Made by a program: the position numbers and the translations under genes. The notes under the pieces are model-generated. The model searched no databases. It was not told the DNA's origin and saw only the letters and a list, made by a program, of their open reading frames with translations. A stretch of 64,000 nucleotides of DNA from Rhizobium sp. CCGE531 (GTDB lineage: Bacteria > Pseudomonadota > Alphaproteobacteria > Rhizobiales > Rhizobiaceae), in assembly GCF_003627795.1 (NCBI RefSeq), contig NZ_CP032684.1, positions 3,263,001 to 3,327,000 on the forward strand, in the 5' to 3' direction. Shown piece after piece: positions 35,094 through 44,456 of this stretch. The first letter of the stretch is position 1. Each line of letters opens with the position of its first letter.

Positions 35094-36041
35094 TCAGAAC
35101 GGTGAATCGGCGAAGTAGAAGTCCTTGGCGTTGTCCTTCGTGACGAGCGTCGCATCGAGGATGTAATTGCCGCGAACCGGAACCTGATCGTAGAAATTGG
35201 CGGCAGTCAGCTCCATGGCGGTCCCGACCATTGCCGGCGGATAGAGCACGTCGACCGGGATCAGCTTGTCACCGTCCATGACCTTCTTGACCATGTCCTT
35301 CGAACCGGCACCGGCGATGACATACTTGATGTCGGTGCGCTTGGCCTGGTCGATAGCCTGCAGCACGCCGACGGCCATGTCGTCATCCTGGCACCAGACG
35401 ACGTCGATCTTCGGGAACTTGGTCAGGTAATCCTGCATGACCTTGAAGGCGTCGTCGCGGTTCCAGTTGCCGTACTGGCGGTCGAGAACCTTGACGTTCG
35501 ATCCGGCAATGCCCTTGTCGAAGCCGTCCTGGCGCTGCTGGTCGATCGGGATCGGCAGGCCGCGAATGACGACGACCTGGGCGTCCGGCGTGTTCTTCTT
35601 GATGTATTCGCCAGCGGTCTGGCCGAGGGCCGGATTGTTGCCGGCGACATAGAGGTCACGGACGGAATTGTCGTTGTTGCTCGGCGCGCGGTCGACGAGC
35701 GCCACGAATTTGCCCTTGCCCTTGACTTCCTTGATGGCGTTGACGAGCGGATCCGGGTCGGACGGCAGGATCACGAGAGCATCGATGCCCTGTGTTTCGA
35801 GATCCTGCACCGCATTGGCCTGGCTCGCAGCGTCAGGCGAGGTCTTGACGATGACGTTGAGCCCCGGATGCTCCGCCATCAAGAGCTTGGCGACACGCTC
35901 GGCATGGAACACCACGCCCGAGGTCCAGCCGTGGTCGGCGGCCGGAATGGAAACGCCGATCGTCACTTTCTTGTCTGCGGCATGTACCGTACCGGCTAGA
36001 GCCGCCATCACGACAGCCACGCCCAATAGTCTTTTTCGCAT
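35094..36041 (-). CDS. Sugar ABC transporter solute-binding protein (ribose/xylose type)
   Basis: The 315-residue periplasmic protein has a signal peptide (RKRLLGVAVVMAALAGTVHA) and a type I periplasmic binding fold of the RbsB family: TIGVSIPAADHGWTSGV, LETQGIDALVILPSDPDPL and VVWCQDDDMAVGVLQAID. It is the last gene of an ATPase-permease-receptor operon on this strand. The ligand is a sugar or polyol; the neighbouring isomerase and dehydrogenase point away from plain ribose, and the nearby xylAB locus makes xylose possible. Confidence 0.85.
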   Translation of the reverse strand: MRKRLLGVAVVMAALAGTVHAADKKVTIGVSIPAADHGWTSGVVFHAERVAKLLMAEHPGLNVIVKTSPDAASQANAVQDLETQGIDALVILPSDPDPLVNAIKEVKGKGKFVALVDRAPSNNDNSVRDLYVAGNNPALGQTAGEYIKKNTPDAQVVVIRGLPIPIDQQRQDGFDKGIAGSNVKVLDRQYGNWNRDDAFKVMQDYLTKFPKIDVVWCQDDDMAVGVLQAIDQAKRTDIKYVIAGAGSKDMVKKVMDGDKLIPVDVLYPPAMVGTAMELTAANFYDQVPVRGNYILDATLVTKDNAKDFYFADSPF

Positions 36042-36110
36042 GTTTCATCCTCCCAGATAGAGACAGGGCCTTGTCATTAAGGACCGGGCGCCCCCTGACC
36101 CGGTTATTCG

Positions 36111-37121
36111 CTATTTGCGAGCAAGCGAGCGCTGAACCAGCATGGCGATGATGATGATCGCGCCCTGGATGGCACTGAGCAGATACTCGCTGATGAAATT
36201 GGAAAGCAGCATGATGTTGCCGACCAGTTCAAGGATGAAGGCGCCGCAGATCGTGCCCCATACCCTGCCCGCTCCGCCCTTCAGCGCCGTGCCGCCAACG
36301 ACGACGGCGGTGATCGCCTGCAACTCCCATAGGCTGCCCGTCGTCGCCGATGTCGAACCAAGCCGCGGGACATAGAGAAGCACGGCGATCGCCACGCACA
36401 GGCCCTGAATGACGAAGGCGATGGTGCGCACGCGATTGACCGCCACGCCGGAATAGCGCGCAACGTCGCGATTGGAGCCGACGGCGATGACGTGCCGTCC
36501 ATAGCGGGTACGGTAAAGAATGAAGGCCGCAATGCCGGTGACGACAAGGATGACCAGGATCGGCACCGGCACGCCGAGCACGGAGCCGTAATAGGCGGGC
36601 TTGTAAAGAGCCTGCAGATCCGCCGGCCGCAAGGTGATTGCGCCGCCCTGCGACAGCCAGGTCGTCAAGCCGCGGTAGACGCCCATGGTGCCGAGGGTCG
36701 CGATGAACGGTTCGATCTTGCCCATGGTCGTGATCAGGCCGTTGGCCAGGCCGCACAGGACACCGGCGATGATCGAGAACAGCACGGCCGCCGCCAGCAT
36801 CAGGGCGGGATCGGCGATGACACCCGAATTCATCAGGAGGATCATCAGGCTTGCGACGAAGGCGACCATCGCGCCAACGGACAAATCGAGATCACCCGCC
36901 GAGATGACGAAGGTGGCACCGACCGCGATGATCGCAATATAGGCGCATCGCGTCGCGACATTGGTGAGATTGGTGATGCCGATGAAGTTCGGGTTGACCA
37001 ATGCGCCCACGATCAAAAGCAGCACCAGCGCTGCAAACGGCGCGACGGCCCTGAGATCGACATCCCGCCAGGAACGCCCCCGCCGACCGGCTTTTCCGCT
37101 GCTGTCTTCACCCACGCTCAT
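36111..37121 (-). CDS. Sugar ABC transporter permease (RbsC type)
   Basis: The 336-residue membrane protein has about ten hydrophobic segments and family blocks ISAGDLDLSVGAMVAF, GLANGLITTMGKIEPFIATL, SNRDVARYSGVAVNRVR and AVVVGGTALKGGAGRVWGT, which are typical of the ribose/xylose permease family. The ATG at 37121 is used, with GGGAGG 12 bases upstream; a TTG four codons earlier is less likely. It sits between the ATPase and receptor genes. Confidence 0.9.
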   Translation of the reverse strand: MSVGEDSSGKAGRRGRSWRDVDLRAVAPFAALVLLLIVGALVNPNFIGITNLTNVATRCAYIAIIAVGATFVISAGDLDLSVGAMVAFVASLMILLMNSGVIADPALMLAAAVLFSIIAGVLCGLANGLITTMGKIEPFIATLGTMGVYRGLTTWLSQGGAITLRPADLQALYKPAYYGSVLGVPVPILVILVVTGIAAFILYRTRYGRHVIAVGSNRDVARYSGVAVNRVRTIAFVIQGLCVAIAVLLYVPRLGSTSATTGSLWELQAITAVVVGGTALKGGAGRVWGTICGAFILELVGNIMLLSNFISEYLLSAIQGAIIIIAMLVQRSLARK

Positions 37122-37182
37122 AACCAAAACCAACCTCCCGTCCCATGACTGCTGGGAATTCGCCCTGCCCTTTGCCGCCTGT

Positions 37183-38706
37183 TCAGGCAGCGGTCTTTTT
37201 CTTCAGGCCCGCCGCATAACGCATGATTTCCTGCTCGGAGATCTCTTCGCCTTCGAGCACGCCGACGATCCGGCCCTCGCGCATGACAGCGATCCGCGTG
37301 CACAGCCCGATCACCTCGGGCATTTCCGAGGAGATCACGATGATCGAATGCCCGTCGCGCGCCAGCGCCGAAATGAAATGATAGATCTGCTGCTTGGTGC
37401 CGACGTCGATGCCCCGCGTCGGCTCGTCGATGATGATGATCTGCGGCTCGGTCTCCATGACCTTCGCCAGAAGCAGCTTCTGCTGGTTGCCGCCGGACAT
37501 GCGGCCGGCAACGATATTTCCGTCCCGAACCCGGATGTCGAAGCGGCGGCGCGCCCGCGCCAACGCATCCGCCTCGCTGGAGGCGCTCAGATAACCGAAC
37601 TTGCCGTGCCGGTCGAGCGACTGGAGGGTCAGATTGACGACCATGCCCGAATTCAGCAGCAGACCCTTCGACTTGCGGTCCTTGGTCATATAGGCAAGCC
37701 CGGCATCGATGGCCGCATGCACGTCATGCGGCGGCACCGTTTGGCCGTTGGCCACAACGTCACCGGCAGCGCGCGAGCGCAGGCCGACGACCGCCTCCAT
37801 CAGCTCGGTACGGCCCGAGCCGATCATCCCGGAAAAGCCGAGAATTTCGCCCTTGCGCAGCTCGAAGCTCGCATCATGGACGTAGCCCGTCGAAAGGGAA
37901 ACGACGCTGAGCACGACCTTCTCATCGACATCGGGCTCGTTCTTGGCGGGATAGAGGCTCGAGAGCTCACGCCCGACCATCAGCTGGGCGATCGATTCGC
38001 CGTCGAGCAGCGAGGTCGGCGATGTCTTCACCCATTGGCCGTCGCGCAGCACCGTGACCCGATCCGTCAGCTCCATGACTTCATCGAGCTTGTGGGAAAC
38101 GAAGACGAAACTCGTTCCCTTATCCCGCAGCTTGCGCACCTGCTTGAACAGGAAATTGGTCTCCTCGCGCGAGAGAACGGCGGTCGGCTCGTCCATGAAG
38201 ACGATCCGCGCATCGCGGCTGATCGCCTTGGCGATTTCCACCATCTGCTTGTCGGCGATGGAGAGCGTGCTGATTATGGCGTTCTCGTCGACATGCGAGC
38301 CGAGAAGGTCGAGCACGCGCCGCGTTTCGGCGCGCATATGCTTGCGATCGAGCACGCCCAAGCGTGTGACTTCGCGGCCGAGAAACAGGCTCTCTGTGAC
38401 GGTCAGATGCTCCGCAAGATTGAATTCCTGATGGATGATGACGATGCCGAGCGCCTCCGCGGCGCCGTTCGGCGGCAGCTTCACCGGCTTGCCATCGAGC
38501 AGGATCTCGCCTGATGTCGGCTGCTCGAAACCGGACAGGACCTTGACCAGCGTCGACTTGCCGGCGCCGTTTTCGCCCATGAGCGCGTGGATCTCGCCGG
38601 CCCGAAGATCGAAGTTGACGCTGAACAGCACCTGCACGCCGTTGAAGGATTTCGATATCCCTCGCGCAGACAGCACCACCGTACCGTCGACGGCTCCCAA
38701 ACTCAT
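37183..38706 (-). CDS. Sugar ABC transporter ATP-binding protein (RbsA/XylG type)
   Basis: The 507-residue protein is a tandem ATPase. The first half has Walker A GENGAGKSTLVKVLSG, a signature region STLSIADKQMVEIAKAIS and Walker B IVFMDEPTAVL. The second half has GMIGSGRTELMEAV in place of a standard Walker A and the signature MSGGNQQKLLLAKVM with IIIDEPTRGIDVG. This asymmetry is normal for monosaccharide importers. It is the first gene of the operon and divergent from the LacI gene across two operators. Confidence 0.9.
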   Translation of the reverse strand: MSLGAVDGTVVLSARGISKSFNGVQVLFSVNFDLRAGEIHALMGENGAGKSTLVKVLSGFEQPTSGEILLDGKPVKLPPNGAAEALGIVIIHQEFNLAEHLTVTESLFLGREVTRLGVLDRKHMRAETRRVLDLLGSHVDENAIISTLSIADKQMVEIAKAISRDARIVFMDEPTAVLSREETNFLFKQVRKLRDKGTSFVFVSHKLDEVMELTDRVTVLRDGQWVKTSPTSLLDGESIAQLMVGRELSSLYPAKNEPDVDEKVVLSVVSLSTGYVHDASFELRKGEILGFSGMIGSGRTELMEAVVGLRSRAAGDVVANGQTVPPHDVHAAIDAGLAYMTKDRKSKGLLLNSGMVVNLTLQSLDRHGKFGYLSASSEADALARARRRFDIRVRDGNIVAGRMSGGNQQKLLLAKVMETEPQIIIIDEPTRGIDVGTKQQIYHFISALARDGHSIIVISSEMPEVIGLCTRIAVMREGRIVGVLEGEEISEQEIMRYAAGLKKKTAA

Positions 38707-38743
38707 TGAATCCTCCCCGCGGTCCCACCCGCTTTCCCTGTTG

Positions 38744-38778
38744 TGTAAACCTTTACATAACCTGTGTAAAGGTTTACA
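38744..38778. promoter_or_regulatory. Pair of LacI operators TGTAAA-N2-TTTACA
   Basis: Two perfect inverted repeats, TGTAAACCTTTACA (38744-38757) and TGTAAAGGTTTACA (38765-38778), lie with centres 21 bases apart, two helical turns. They sit in the divergent gap between the ABC ATPase gene and the LacI gene, 38 bases before the ATPase start, and are the likely sites of the LacI protein. Confidence 0.75.
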
Positions 38779-38872
38779 TCATTGGATATCGCATAAATTT
38801 TCGCGGTCACCTTTGACCTCCACCGAAGTCTGTGTAGTCTCCAGCCCCAGACGAGACCCAAGGCAGAGCGCA

Positions 38873-39898
38873 GTGTCGAATTCCACGCCCGCAACTATCG
38901 AAGACGTCGCCCGAATTGCCAATGTTTCGATAGCAACGGTTTCGCGGGCAATCCATATGCCGGAGAAAGTCGCCAATTCGACGCGGCTGAAAGTCAATCA
39001 GGCGATCGCCATCACCGGTTATACCACCAATGCGGTGGCGCGCAGCCTCCGGCTCGGCCGATCGAACATGATTCTCGTCGTCGCGCCCGATATCGGCGAC
39101 CCCAATTTCTCCAATATTCTCATCGGCCTGGAGAATGAGGCGCGTTCGCACGGCTACGGTATCCTCATCGGCCATACGCAGAACGATGCGCAGCGCGGGC
39201 TCGAATATCTGAAGTTCCTGAATTCCAACCAGGCGGCCGGATTGATCCTCTTCACCGGCATCCTGCCCTTCGGGCACCAGACGATGACGGCGCGGCTGCC
39301 GCCGAGCGTCGGCGTTTTCGAGCCGGTCTTCAATGGCGGCATTCCCTATGTCGGCGTTGATGATGTCGCAGGCGCGCGCAAGGCCATCGACCTGCTGATT
39401 GCCGAGGGTCATCGCAAGATCGCCTTCATCGGCGATTCCCGCACCCGCCTCGCCTATAGCCGCAGACGCATGGGCTATGAAGCCGGGCTCGATGCGGCCG
39501 GCATCGGTCATGACGTCCGCATCATCTTGGACGGCGACGGCACCATCGAAAGCGGGCGGCTCGCCGTCGAGCAGCTCTTCATGCGCGACACGCTGCCGAC
39601 AGCCTTCATGTGCGTCAACGACCAGACGGCGATCGGCGTGATGATCGGCCTGAAGGCGCGCGGCTACGACATCCCCGAGGATTTCTCGGTGACCGGCTTC
39701 GACGACGTGCCGCAGGCCGTCTTCATGACGCCGTCGCTGACGACGATCCGGCAGCCGCGCACCGCCATCGGCAAGCATGCCATGGCGCTGCTGCTCGAAC
39801 TGCTGTCGGATGGCGAGCCCGCCGAGACGGAAATCCTGTTGCGGCCGGACCTCGTGGTGCGAAACTCGGTGGCGGCGCCGGCGCGCACCCGCCGCTAG
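38873..39898 (+). CDS. LacI-family regulator of the adjacent sugar transporter
   Basis: The 341-residue protein has a LacI helix-turn-helix (TIEDVARIANVSIATVSRAI), hinge YTTNAVARSLRLGRS, and a sugar-binding effector domain ending TPSLTTIRQPRTAIGKHAM. I chose the GTG at 38873, preceded by AAGG, because it starts the protein just before the DNA-binding motif. The divergent arrangement and two palindromic sites suggest that it represses the transporter operon until the sugar is present. Confidence 0.85.
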   Translation: MSNSTPATIEDVARIANVSIATVSRAIHMPEKVANSTRLKVNQAIAITGYTTNAVARSLRLGRSNMILVVAPDIGDPNFSNILIGLENEARSHGYGILIGHTQNDAQRGLEYLKFLNSNQAAGLILFTGILPFGHQTMTARLPPSVGVFEPVFNGGIPYVGVDDVAGARKAIDLLIAEGHRKIAFIGDSRTRLAYSRRRMGYEAGLDAAGIGHDVRIILDGDGTIESGRLAVEQLFMRDTLPTAFMCVNDQTAIGVMIGLKARGYDIPEDFSVTGFDDVPQAVFMTPSLTTIRQPRTAIGKHAMALLLELLSDGEPAETEILLRPDLVVRNSVAAPARTRR

Positions 39899-39910
39899 GG
39901 ACGCATAGCC

Positions 39911-40315
39911 ATGCCACTTGGTCGACTCGTCCTTTATGTCCGAGATGTGGAAGCGACGATCAGCTTTTACGAGAAGCATTTCGGGTTCAAACCGCTCCGG
40001 CAGGAGGGTGATCGGATTGTGGAGCTACTGGCGCAGGATGGCGGCGCCAATCTGATGATCCATCCAGCGGGCAAGGCGCAGAAAATGGGCCAGGTGCTGG
40101 TAAAACTGGTCTTCGACGTCGAACATGTCGAAGCTTTCCACGCGAAATGCGCGGAAGAAGGACTCGAGTTCGGCCCCGTCCATCAGGCCGACGGCTATCT
40201 CTACGCCAACGCCAAGGACCCTTCGGGAAATTCCATAGCTATTTCCAGCCGCGCATTCCGGCTGAAATCGGGAGGCGATGAACCACCGCCTCCCGAATTT
40301 ATCGATCAAACATAG
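39911..40315 (+). CDS. VOC-superfamily (glyoxalase/bleomycin resistance-like) protein
   Basis: The 134-residue protein has the paired beta-alpha-beta-beta-beta modules of the VOC family: [24 protein letters not shown] at the N-terminus and [27 protein letters not shown] at the C-terminus (shown in part), with likely metal ligands in both halves. Function could be glyoxalase-like, dioxygenase or resistance. It starts 12 bases after the LacI stop and may be co-transcribed with it. Its 3' end overlaps the convergent xylA gene by 10 bases. Confidence 0.75.
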   Translation: MPLGRLVLYVRDVEATISFYEKHFGFKPLRQEGDRIVELLAQDGGANLMIHPAGKAQKMGQVLVKLVFDVEHVEAFHAKCAEEGLEFGPVHQADGYLYANAKDPSGNSIAISSRAFRLKSGGDEPPPPEFIDQT

Positions 40316-41616
40316 CGATTGACGATGTTTTCCAAGAGTTCCTGCTTGCCGGACTTGGGCTGCGGGTTGACGTCCTTGGTCTCGACCCACTGGGCGATCT
40401 GATCGAGCGAATATTCGCCGCGCAGCAGCTTCTGCCCTTCGGCCGAATCCCAGCCGGCGTAACGATCGGCGAGCGGCTTGGAGAGTGCCTTGTCCTCGAT
40501 CATCTTGGCCGCCGCCTTCAGGCCGCGGGCGCAGCAATCCATGCCGCCGATGTGGCCAATCAACAGGTCTGCGGGATCGAGCGACTGACGGCGCAGCTTG
40601 GCGTCGAAGTTCGTGCCGCCGGTCTTGAAGCCGCCGCCTGCCAGAACCTGGTAGTATGCCAGCGTCATTTCCGGAACATTGTTCGGGAACTGGTCGGTAT
40701 CCCAGCCGGACTGGTAGTCGTTGCGGTTCATGTCGATGGAGCCGAAGACGCCGAGCGCGTTGGCGAGCGCCAGCTCATGCTCGAAGGAATGGCCGGCGAG
40801 GATCGCATGGCCCTGCTCGATGTTGAGCTTCACTTCGTTTTCCAGGCCGTACTTCTTGAGGAAGCCGTAGACCGTGGCGACGTCGTAGTCATACTGGTGC
40901 TTGGTCGGCTCCTGCGGCTTCGGCTCGATCAGGATCGTGCCCTTGTAGCCGATCTTGTGCTTGTACTCGACGACGAGATTGAGGAAGCGGCCCATCTGGT
41001 CCAGTTCGCGCTTCAGGTCGGTGTTGAGCAGCGTCTCATAGCCCTCGCGGCCACCCCAGAGGACATAGTTCTCGCCATTGAGCTTGTGGGTGGCGTCCAT
41101 GCAGGTCTTCACGGTCGCAGCCGAGAAGGCGAAGACGTCCGGATCCGGATTGGTCGCAGCACCCGACATGAAGCGGCGGTTCGAGAAGAGGTTCGCCGTA
41201 CCCCAAAGCAGCTTCACGCCCGTATCGGCCTGCTTCTGGGCGAAATAGTCGACGATCTCGTTGAGGTTCTTGGTGTTTTCGGCGAAATTCTTGCCTTCCG
41301 GACGCACATCGGCATCGTGGAAGCAGTAGTAGGGAGCGCCGAGCAGGGTGAAGAATTCGAACGCAACGTCGGCCTTCAGCTTGGCGGCTTCCATCGTCTC
41401 GTTGAACCAGGGGCGAAGGAAGGTCTGACCGCCGAAGGGATCGCCGCCCGGCCAGGTGAAGGTGTGCCAGTAGGCGACGGCAAAGCGCAGATGCTCTTCC
41501 ATACGCTTGCCGGCAACGACTTCGTCCTTGTTGTAATAGCGGAAGGCCAGCGGATTGGTGCTGTCGGGGCCTTCGTACTTTACGCTCTTGATGTCACCAA
41601 AAAATCCGGTGCTCAT
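40306..41616 (-). CDS. xylA: Xylose isomerase
   Basis: The 436-residue enzyme converts D-xylose to D-xylulose. [29 protein letters not shown] (catalytic His/Asp), [34 protein letters not shown] (Glu and Lys) and [17 protein letters not shown] carry the active-site and metal residues. The length matches class II xylose isomerases. It follows xylB on the same strand after a 169-base gap containing a dispersed repeat. A stem-loop CGGGAGGCG/CGCCTCCCG (40269-40296) lies just past its 3' end, inside the convergent gene. Confidence 0.95.
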   Translation of the reverse strand: MSTGFFGDIKSVKYEGPDSTNPLAFRYYNKDEVVAGKRMEEHLRFAVAYWHTFTWPGGDPFGGQTFLRPWFNETMEAAKLKADVAFEFFTLLGAPYYCFHDADVRPEGKNFAENTKNLNEIVDYFAQKQADTGVKLLWGTANLFSNRRFMSGAATNPDPDVFAFSAATVKTCMDATHKLNGENYVLWGGREGYETLLNTDLKRELDQMGRFLNLVVEYKHKIGYKGTILIEPKPQEPTKHQYDYDVATVYGFLKKYGLENEVKLNIEQGHAILAGHSFEHELALANALGVFGSIDMNRNDYQSGWDTDQFPNNVPEMTLAYYQVLAGGGFKTGGTNFDAKLRRQSLDPADLLIGHIGGMDCCARGLKAAAKMIEDKALSKPLADRYAGWDSAEGQKLLRGEYSLDQIAQWVETKDVNPQPKSGKQELLENIVNRYV

Positions 41617-41669
41617 ATCTCATCTCCTTGGGTTGGTATTTCGGTATTGTTGTTCATCTGTCGGCAACG

Positions 41670-41785
41670 CCCCCTCATCCGACCCTTCGGGCCACCTTCT
41701 CCCCGAGGGGAGAAGGTATGGGCGGCTGCCGCAAACTCGGTCTCACCCTCTCCCCTCGGAAAGAGGGCAGGGTGAGGGGGTCACC
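41670..41785. repeat. Palindromic repeat CCCCTCATCCG..CCTTCTCCCC..GGGGAGAAGG
   Basis: The unit at 41670-41717 contains CCCTTCGGG and CCTTCTCCCCGAGGGGAGAAGG hairpins. A shorter relative (CCCTCTCCCCTCGG..GGGTGAGGGG) follows at 41746-41781. The same family appears twice at 57258-57411. It fills the gap between xylB and xylA. Confidence 0.65.
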
Positions 41786-43243
41786 TCAAGCTATGCTCAG
41801 CGGCTTGATCGCCGGATAGACCGCCCGGTAGCGCTTGTAGGCATCCGCATAGGCATCCGTCAGCGACGCCACGGGATCGATCGTGCCGGCCGTCTGTGGC
41901 GGGGTACAGACCGCGACCGGATCGGCGCCGGTGGCCGCGATCAGGCCGAGGCGCGCGGCGCCGAAGGCCGCGCCGAAATCGCCGTCCGCCGGCAGGTCGA
42001 CGGGCACGCCGAGCGCGGTGGCGATCGAGGCCAGCCAGTAGCGGGAGCGCGAGCCGCCGCCGATCGCGGTCACGCGCGCGATGTCAGTGCCGGCCGAGCG
42101 CAGCGCTTCCAGATTGTCGCGAATGGCGAAGGAGACGCCTTCGAGCACGGCTTGCGTCAGCACGGCGCGGCCGCTTTCATGGCCGAGGCCGATGAAGGCG
42201 CCGCGGATCGTCGCGTCGTTGTGCGGCGTGCGCTCGCCCGAGAGATAGGGAAGGAATGTAACGCTGGTCGGTGCCTTCAGCGTGTCGCCAAGCTCGGTGG
42301 TGAGTTCGGCGGCGGACTTGCCCGTCACATGCGAATGCCAGTTGAGCGCATCGGTTGCCGACAGAATGACGCCCATCTGGTGCCAGGTGTTCGGCAGTGC
42401 GTGGCAGAAGGCATGGACGGCGCTTTCCGGCTTCGGCAGATAGGAGCCGTTGGCCGCAAAGAGCACGCCCGAAGTCCCGAGCGAAACGAAAGCGGCGCCG
42501 TGGCTCACCGTGCCCATGCCGCAGGCCGAGGCCGCATTGTCCCCTGCCCCGCCGGCCACGACGACATCGCCGCCGATACCCCATTTCGAGGCCAGCTCGC
42601 CGCGCAGCTTGCCGGCAACGTCGGTACCTTCGACCAGGGTCGGCATCTGCTTCTCATCGAGATTGGTCGCCGCCAAAAGCTCGGAAGACCATTTGCGCTT
42701 GCCGGTATCGAGCCAGGAGGTGCCGGCCGCGTCAGACATTTCCGACATGTGCTCGCCGGTCAGCCACAGGCGCAGATAATCCTTCGGCAACAGCACCCAA
42801 CGCACCCTCGCGAAAATCTCCGGCTCATGCTTGGCGACCCATGCGAGCTTCGGGGCGGTAAAGCCCGGAAAGACGATATTGCCTGTCAGCGCGCGGAAGC
42901 GTGGATCGGCGTCAAGCGCGGCGGCTTCCTGATAGCTGCGGGTGTCGTTCCAGAGGATGCAGGGGCGCAGCACCTTGTCGTCGGCATCGAGCAGCGTCGC
43001 GCCATGCATCTGGCCGGAAAGGCCGATGCCGCGCACGGCAGCCAGCTCTTTCGGATGCGCCGCCTTCAGCCCGGCAACGGCTTCCTCCGTCGCCCGGATC
43101 CAGTGGGCCGGATCCTGCTCCGACCAGCCGGGATGTGGGCGCGACACATCAAGCCCGCCATTGGCCGAGCCGATGATCTTCTGATTGCCGTCGATCAGCA
43201 TCGCTTTGACGCCGGACGTTCCGAGATCGAGACCCAAATACAT
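41786..43243 (-). CDS. xylB: Xylulokinase
   Basis: The 485-residue FGGY-family kinase phosphorylates D-xylulose with ATP. MYLGLDLGTSGVKAMLID forms the first phosphate-binding segment, GLSGQMHGATLLD is the xylulokinase-specific substrate block, and TAIGGGSRSRYWLASIATAL the adenosine-binding region. It is followed by xylA and preceded by a LacI gene on the same strand 38 bases away, forming a compact xylose catabolic locus. Confidence 0.95.
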   Translation of the reverse strand: MYLGLDLGTSGVKAMLIDGNQKIIGSANGGLDVSRPHPGWSEQDPAHWIRATEEAVAGLKAAHPKELAAVRGIGLSGQMHGATLLDADDKVLRPCILWNDTRSYQEAAALDADPRFRALTGNIVFPGFTAPKLAWVAKHEPEIFARVRWVLLPKDYLRLWLTGEHMSEMSDAAGTSWLDTGKRKWSSELLAATNLDEKQMPTLVEGTDVAGKLRGELASKWGIGGDVVVAGGAGDNAASACGMGTVSHGAAFVSLGTSGVLFAANGSYLPKPESAVHAFCHALPNTWHQMGVILSATDALNWHSHVTGKSAAELTTELGDTLKAPTSVTFLPYLSGERTPHNDATIRGAFIGLGHESGRAVLTQAVLEGVSFAIRDNLEALRSAGTDIARVTAIGGGSRSRYWLASIATALGVPVDLPADGDFGAAFGAARLGLIAATGADPVAVCTPPQTAGTIDPVASLTDAYADAYKRYRAVYPAIKPLSIA

Positions 43244-43280
43244 CAGATGTAACTCCCTATGCTCTGCCGCGTTCGAATGC

Positions 43281-44306
43281 TCAGGGCAGATTGTCCTTCA
43301 AGAAAATATCGAGGCGGATGCGCTCTTGATCGGCGATGACGGCCTGGCCGTCGGCGGTCGCCTTCATGACGCGGATGGCGCTGCGCACTTCATGGCCGGC
43401 ATCCTGGTTGAGAACGGCATCGACCGTGCCGTCCACCAGTGCTGCACGCGTATGCTGCGTCAGTTCATGCACGACAACGGTCAGTTCGCGCTCGGGCCTG
43501 ACGGCTTTCAGGGCCGCGATCAGGCCCCTGTTGCCGGCGCCGAGATTGTAGATGCCGATAATGTCCCGGCTTTCGGACAAGGCCCTGGAAACGAGCGATC
43601 CGGCGAGTTCCGGATCGTCACGCCCTTCCAATACGGGCAGCAGCCGCAGCCTGGGAAACTCCTCGGCCATGACGTCGGAGAAACCCTGAAGACGCTCGCG
43701 ATGGTCGCGCACCAGCATGGAACCGGCAAGAACGGTAATTTCACCCTCGTGGCCGCCAAGGAATCGCCCGAGCAGCCGGGCAGCTGTGCGGCCGGCGGCG
43801 ATGTTGTCGATGCCGGCGTAGTGATGCCGGACGGAATCGGTCAGATCGGAAACAAGCGTTACGACGGGGATGCGCTCGGAGACCAGCCGGCCGACCGCCG
43901 ACCGCACCTCGGGCGCGTCGGTCGCCACCAGGGCGACCCCGGCGATATCCTGCCCCTGCAATGCGTCGAGCGCCGCCACCAGCGCCGGCACATCGAAGGG
44001 TGGCACCTCGACGATGCGGATATCCGTGCGCTCTATGCTCGCCCGCAAAGTCGCATGATGCACCTCTGAACGCAGGCCATGCATGAAGGAATTGTCGCCT
44101 GTCGGCACGATGAATACGAGAGGATAGACACGGCCCTTGGCCAGATTGGCGGCAGCGACGTCGCGAATATAGCCGATCTCGCGAATAGCGGCCTCCACCT
44201 TCTCCCGCGTTACCAGCCGCACGCCCGGCCGCTGGTTCAAGACGCGGTCCACGGTGGCGAGGCTGACGCCCGCGGTGGCGGCGATATCATGCACGGTCGG
44301 TCTCAT
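43281..44306 (-). CDS. LacI-family regulator of the xylose locus
   Basis: The 341-residue protein has a LacI helix-turn-helix (TVHDIAATAGVSLATVDRVL) and an effector domain of the longer type (LVFIVPTGDNSFMHGLRSEV), which resembles the branch that detects sugars through a periplasmic-protein-like fold. AGGAGG stands 5 bases before the ATG at 44306; an upstream in-frame ATG overlaps that site and was rejected. It is first in line before xylB and xylA and probably controls them. Confidence 0.85.
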   Translation of the reverse strand: MRPTVHDIAATAGVSLATVDRVLNQRPGVRLVTREKVEAAIREIGYIRDVAAANLAKGRVYPLVFIVPTGDNSFMHGLRSEVHHATLRASIERTDIRIVEVPPFDVPALVAALDALQGQDIAGVALVATDAPEVRSAVGRLVSERIPVVTLVSDLTDSVRHHYAGIDNIAAGRTAARLLGRFLGGHEGEITVLAGSMLVRDHRERLQGFSDVMAEEFPRLRLLPVLEGRDDPELAGSLVSRALSESRDIIGIYNLGAGNRGLIAALKAVRPERELTVVVHELTQHTRAALVDGTVDAVLNQDAGHEVRSAIRVMKATADGQAVIADQERIRLDIFLKDNLP

Positions 44307-44395
44307 CGGCTCCTCCTGCCGCAATCCTTTACCGCCATTTCTGATGTACGTAAATCAAAAATTTCCGGCCGCTCGATTTTCCACCGATGGCCATA

Positions 44396-44426
44396 AATAA
44401 AAAAAGGCCCCTCACGAGGAGGGGCC
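44396..44426 (-). terminator. Rho-independent terminator of the efflux operon
   Basis: On the reverse strand GGCCCCTC and GAGGGGCC form an 8-base perfect stem with a 5-base loop, followed by seven T residues. It lies 30 bases after the EmrB-type gene stop. Confidence 0.85.
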
Positions 44427-44456
44427 ATGCCTTGGGAGCATTCTTGAAGCGCTGGA

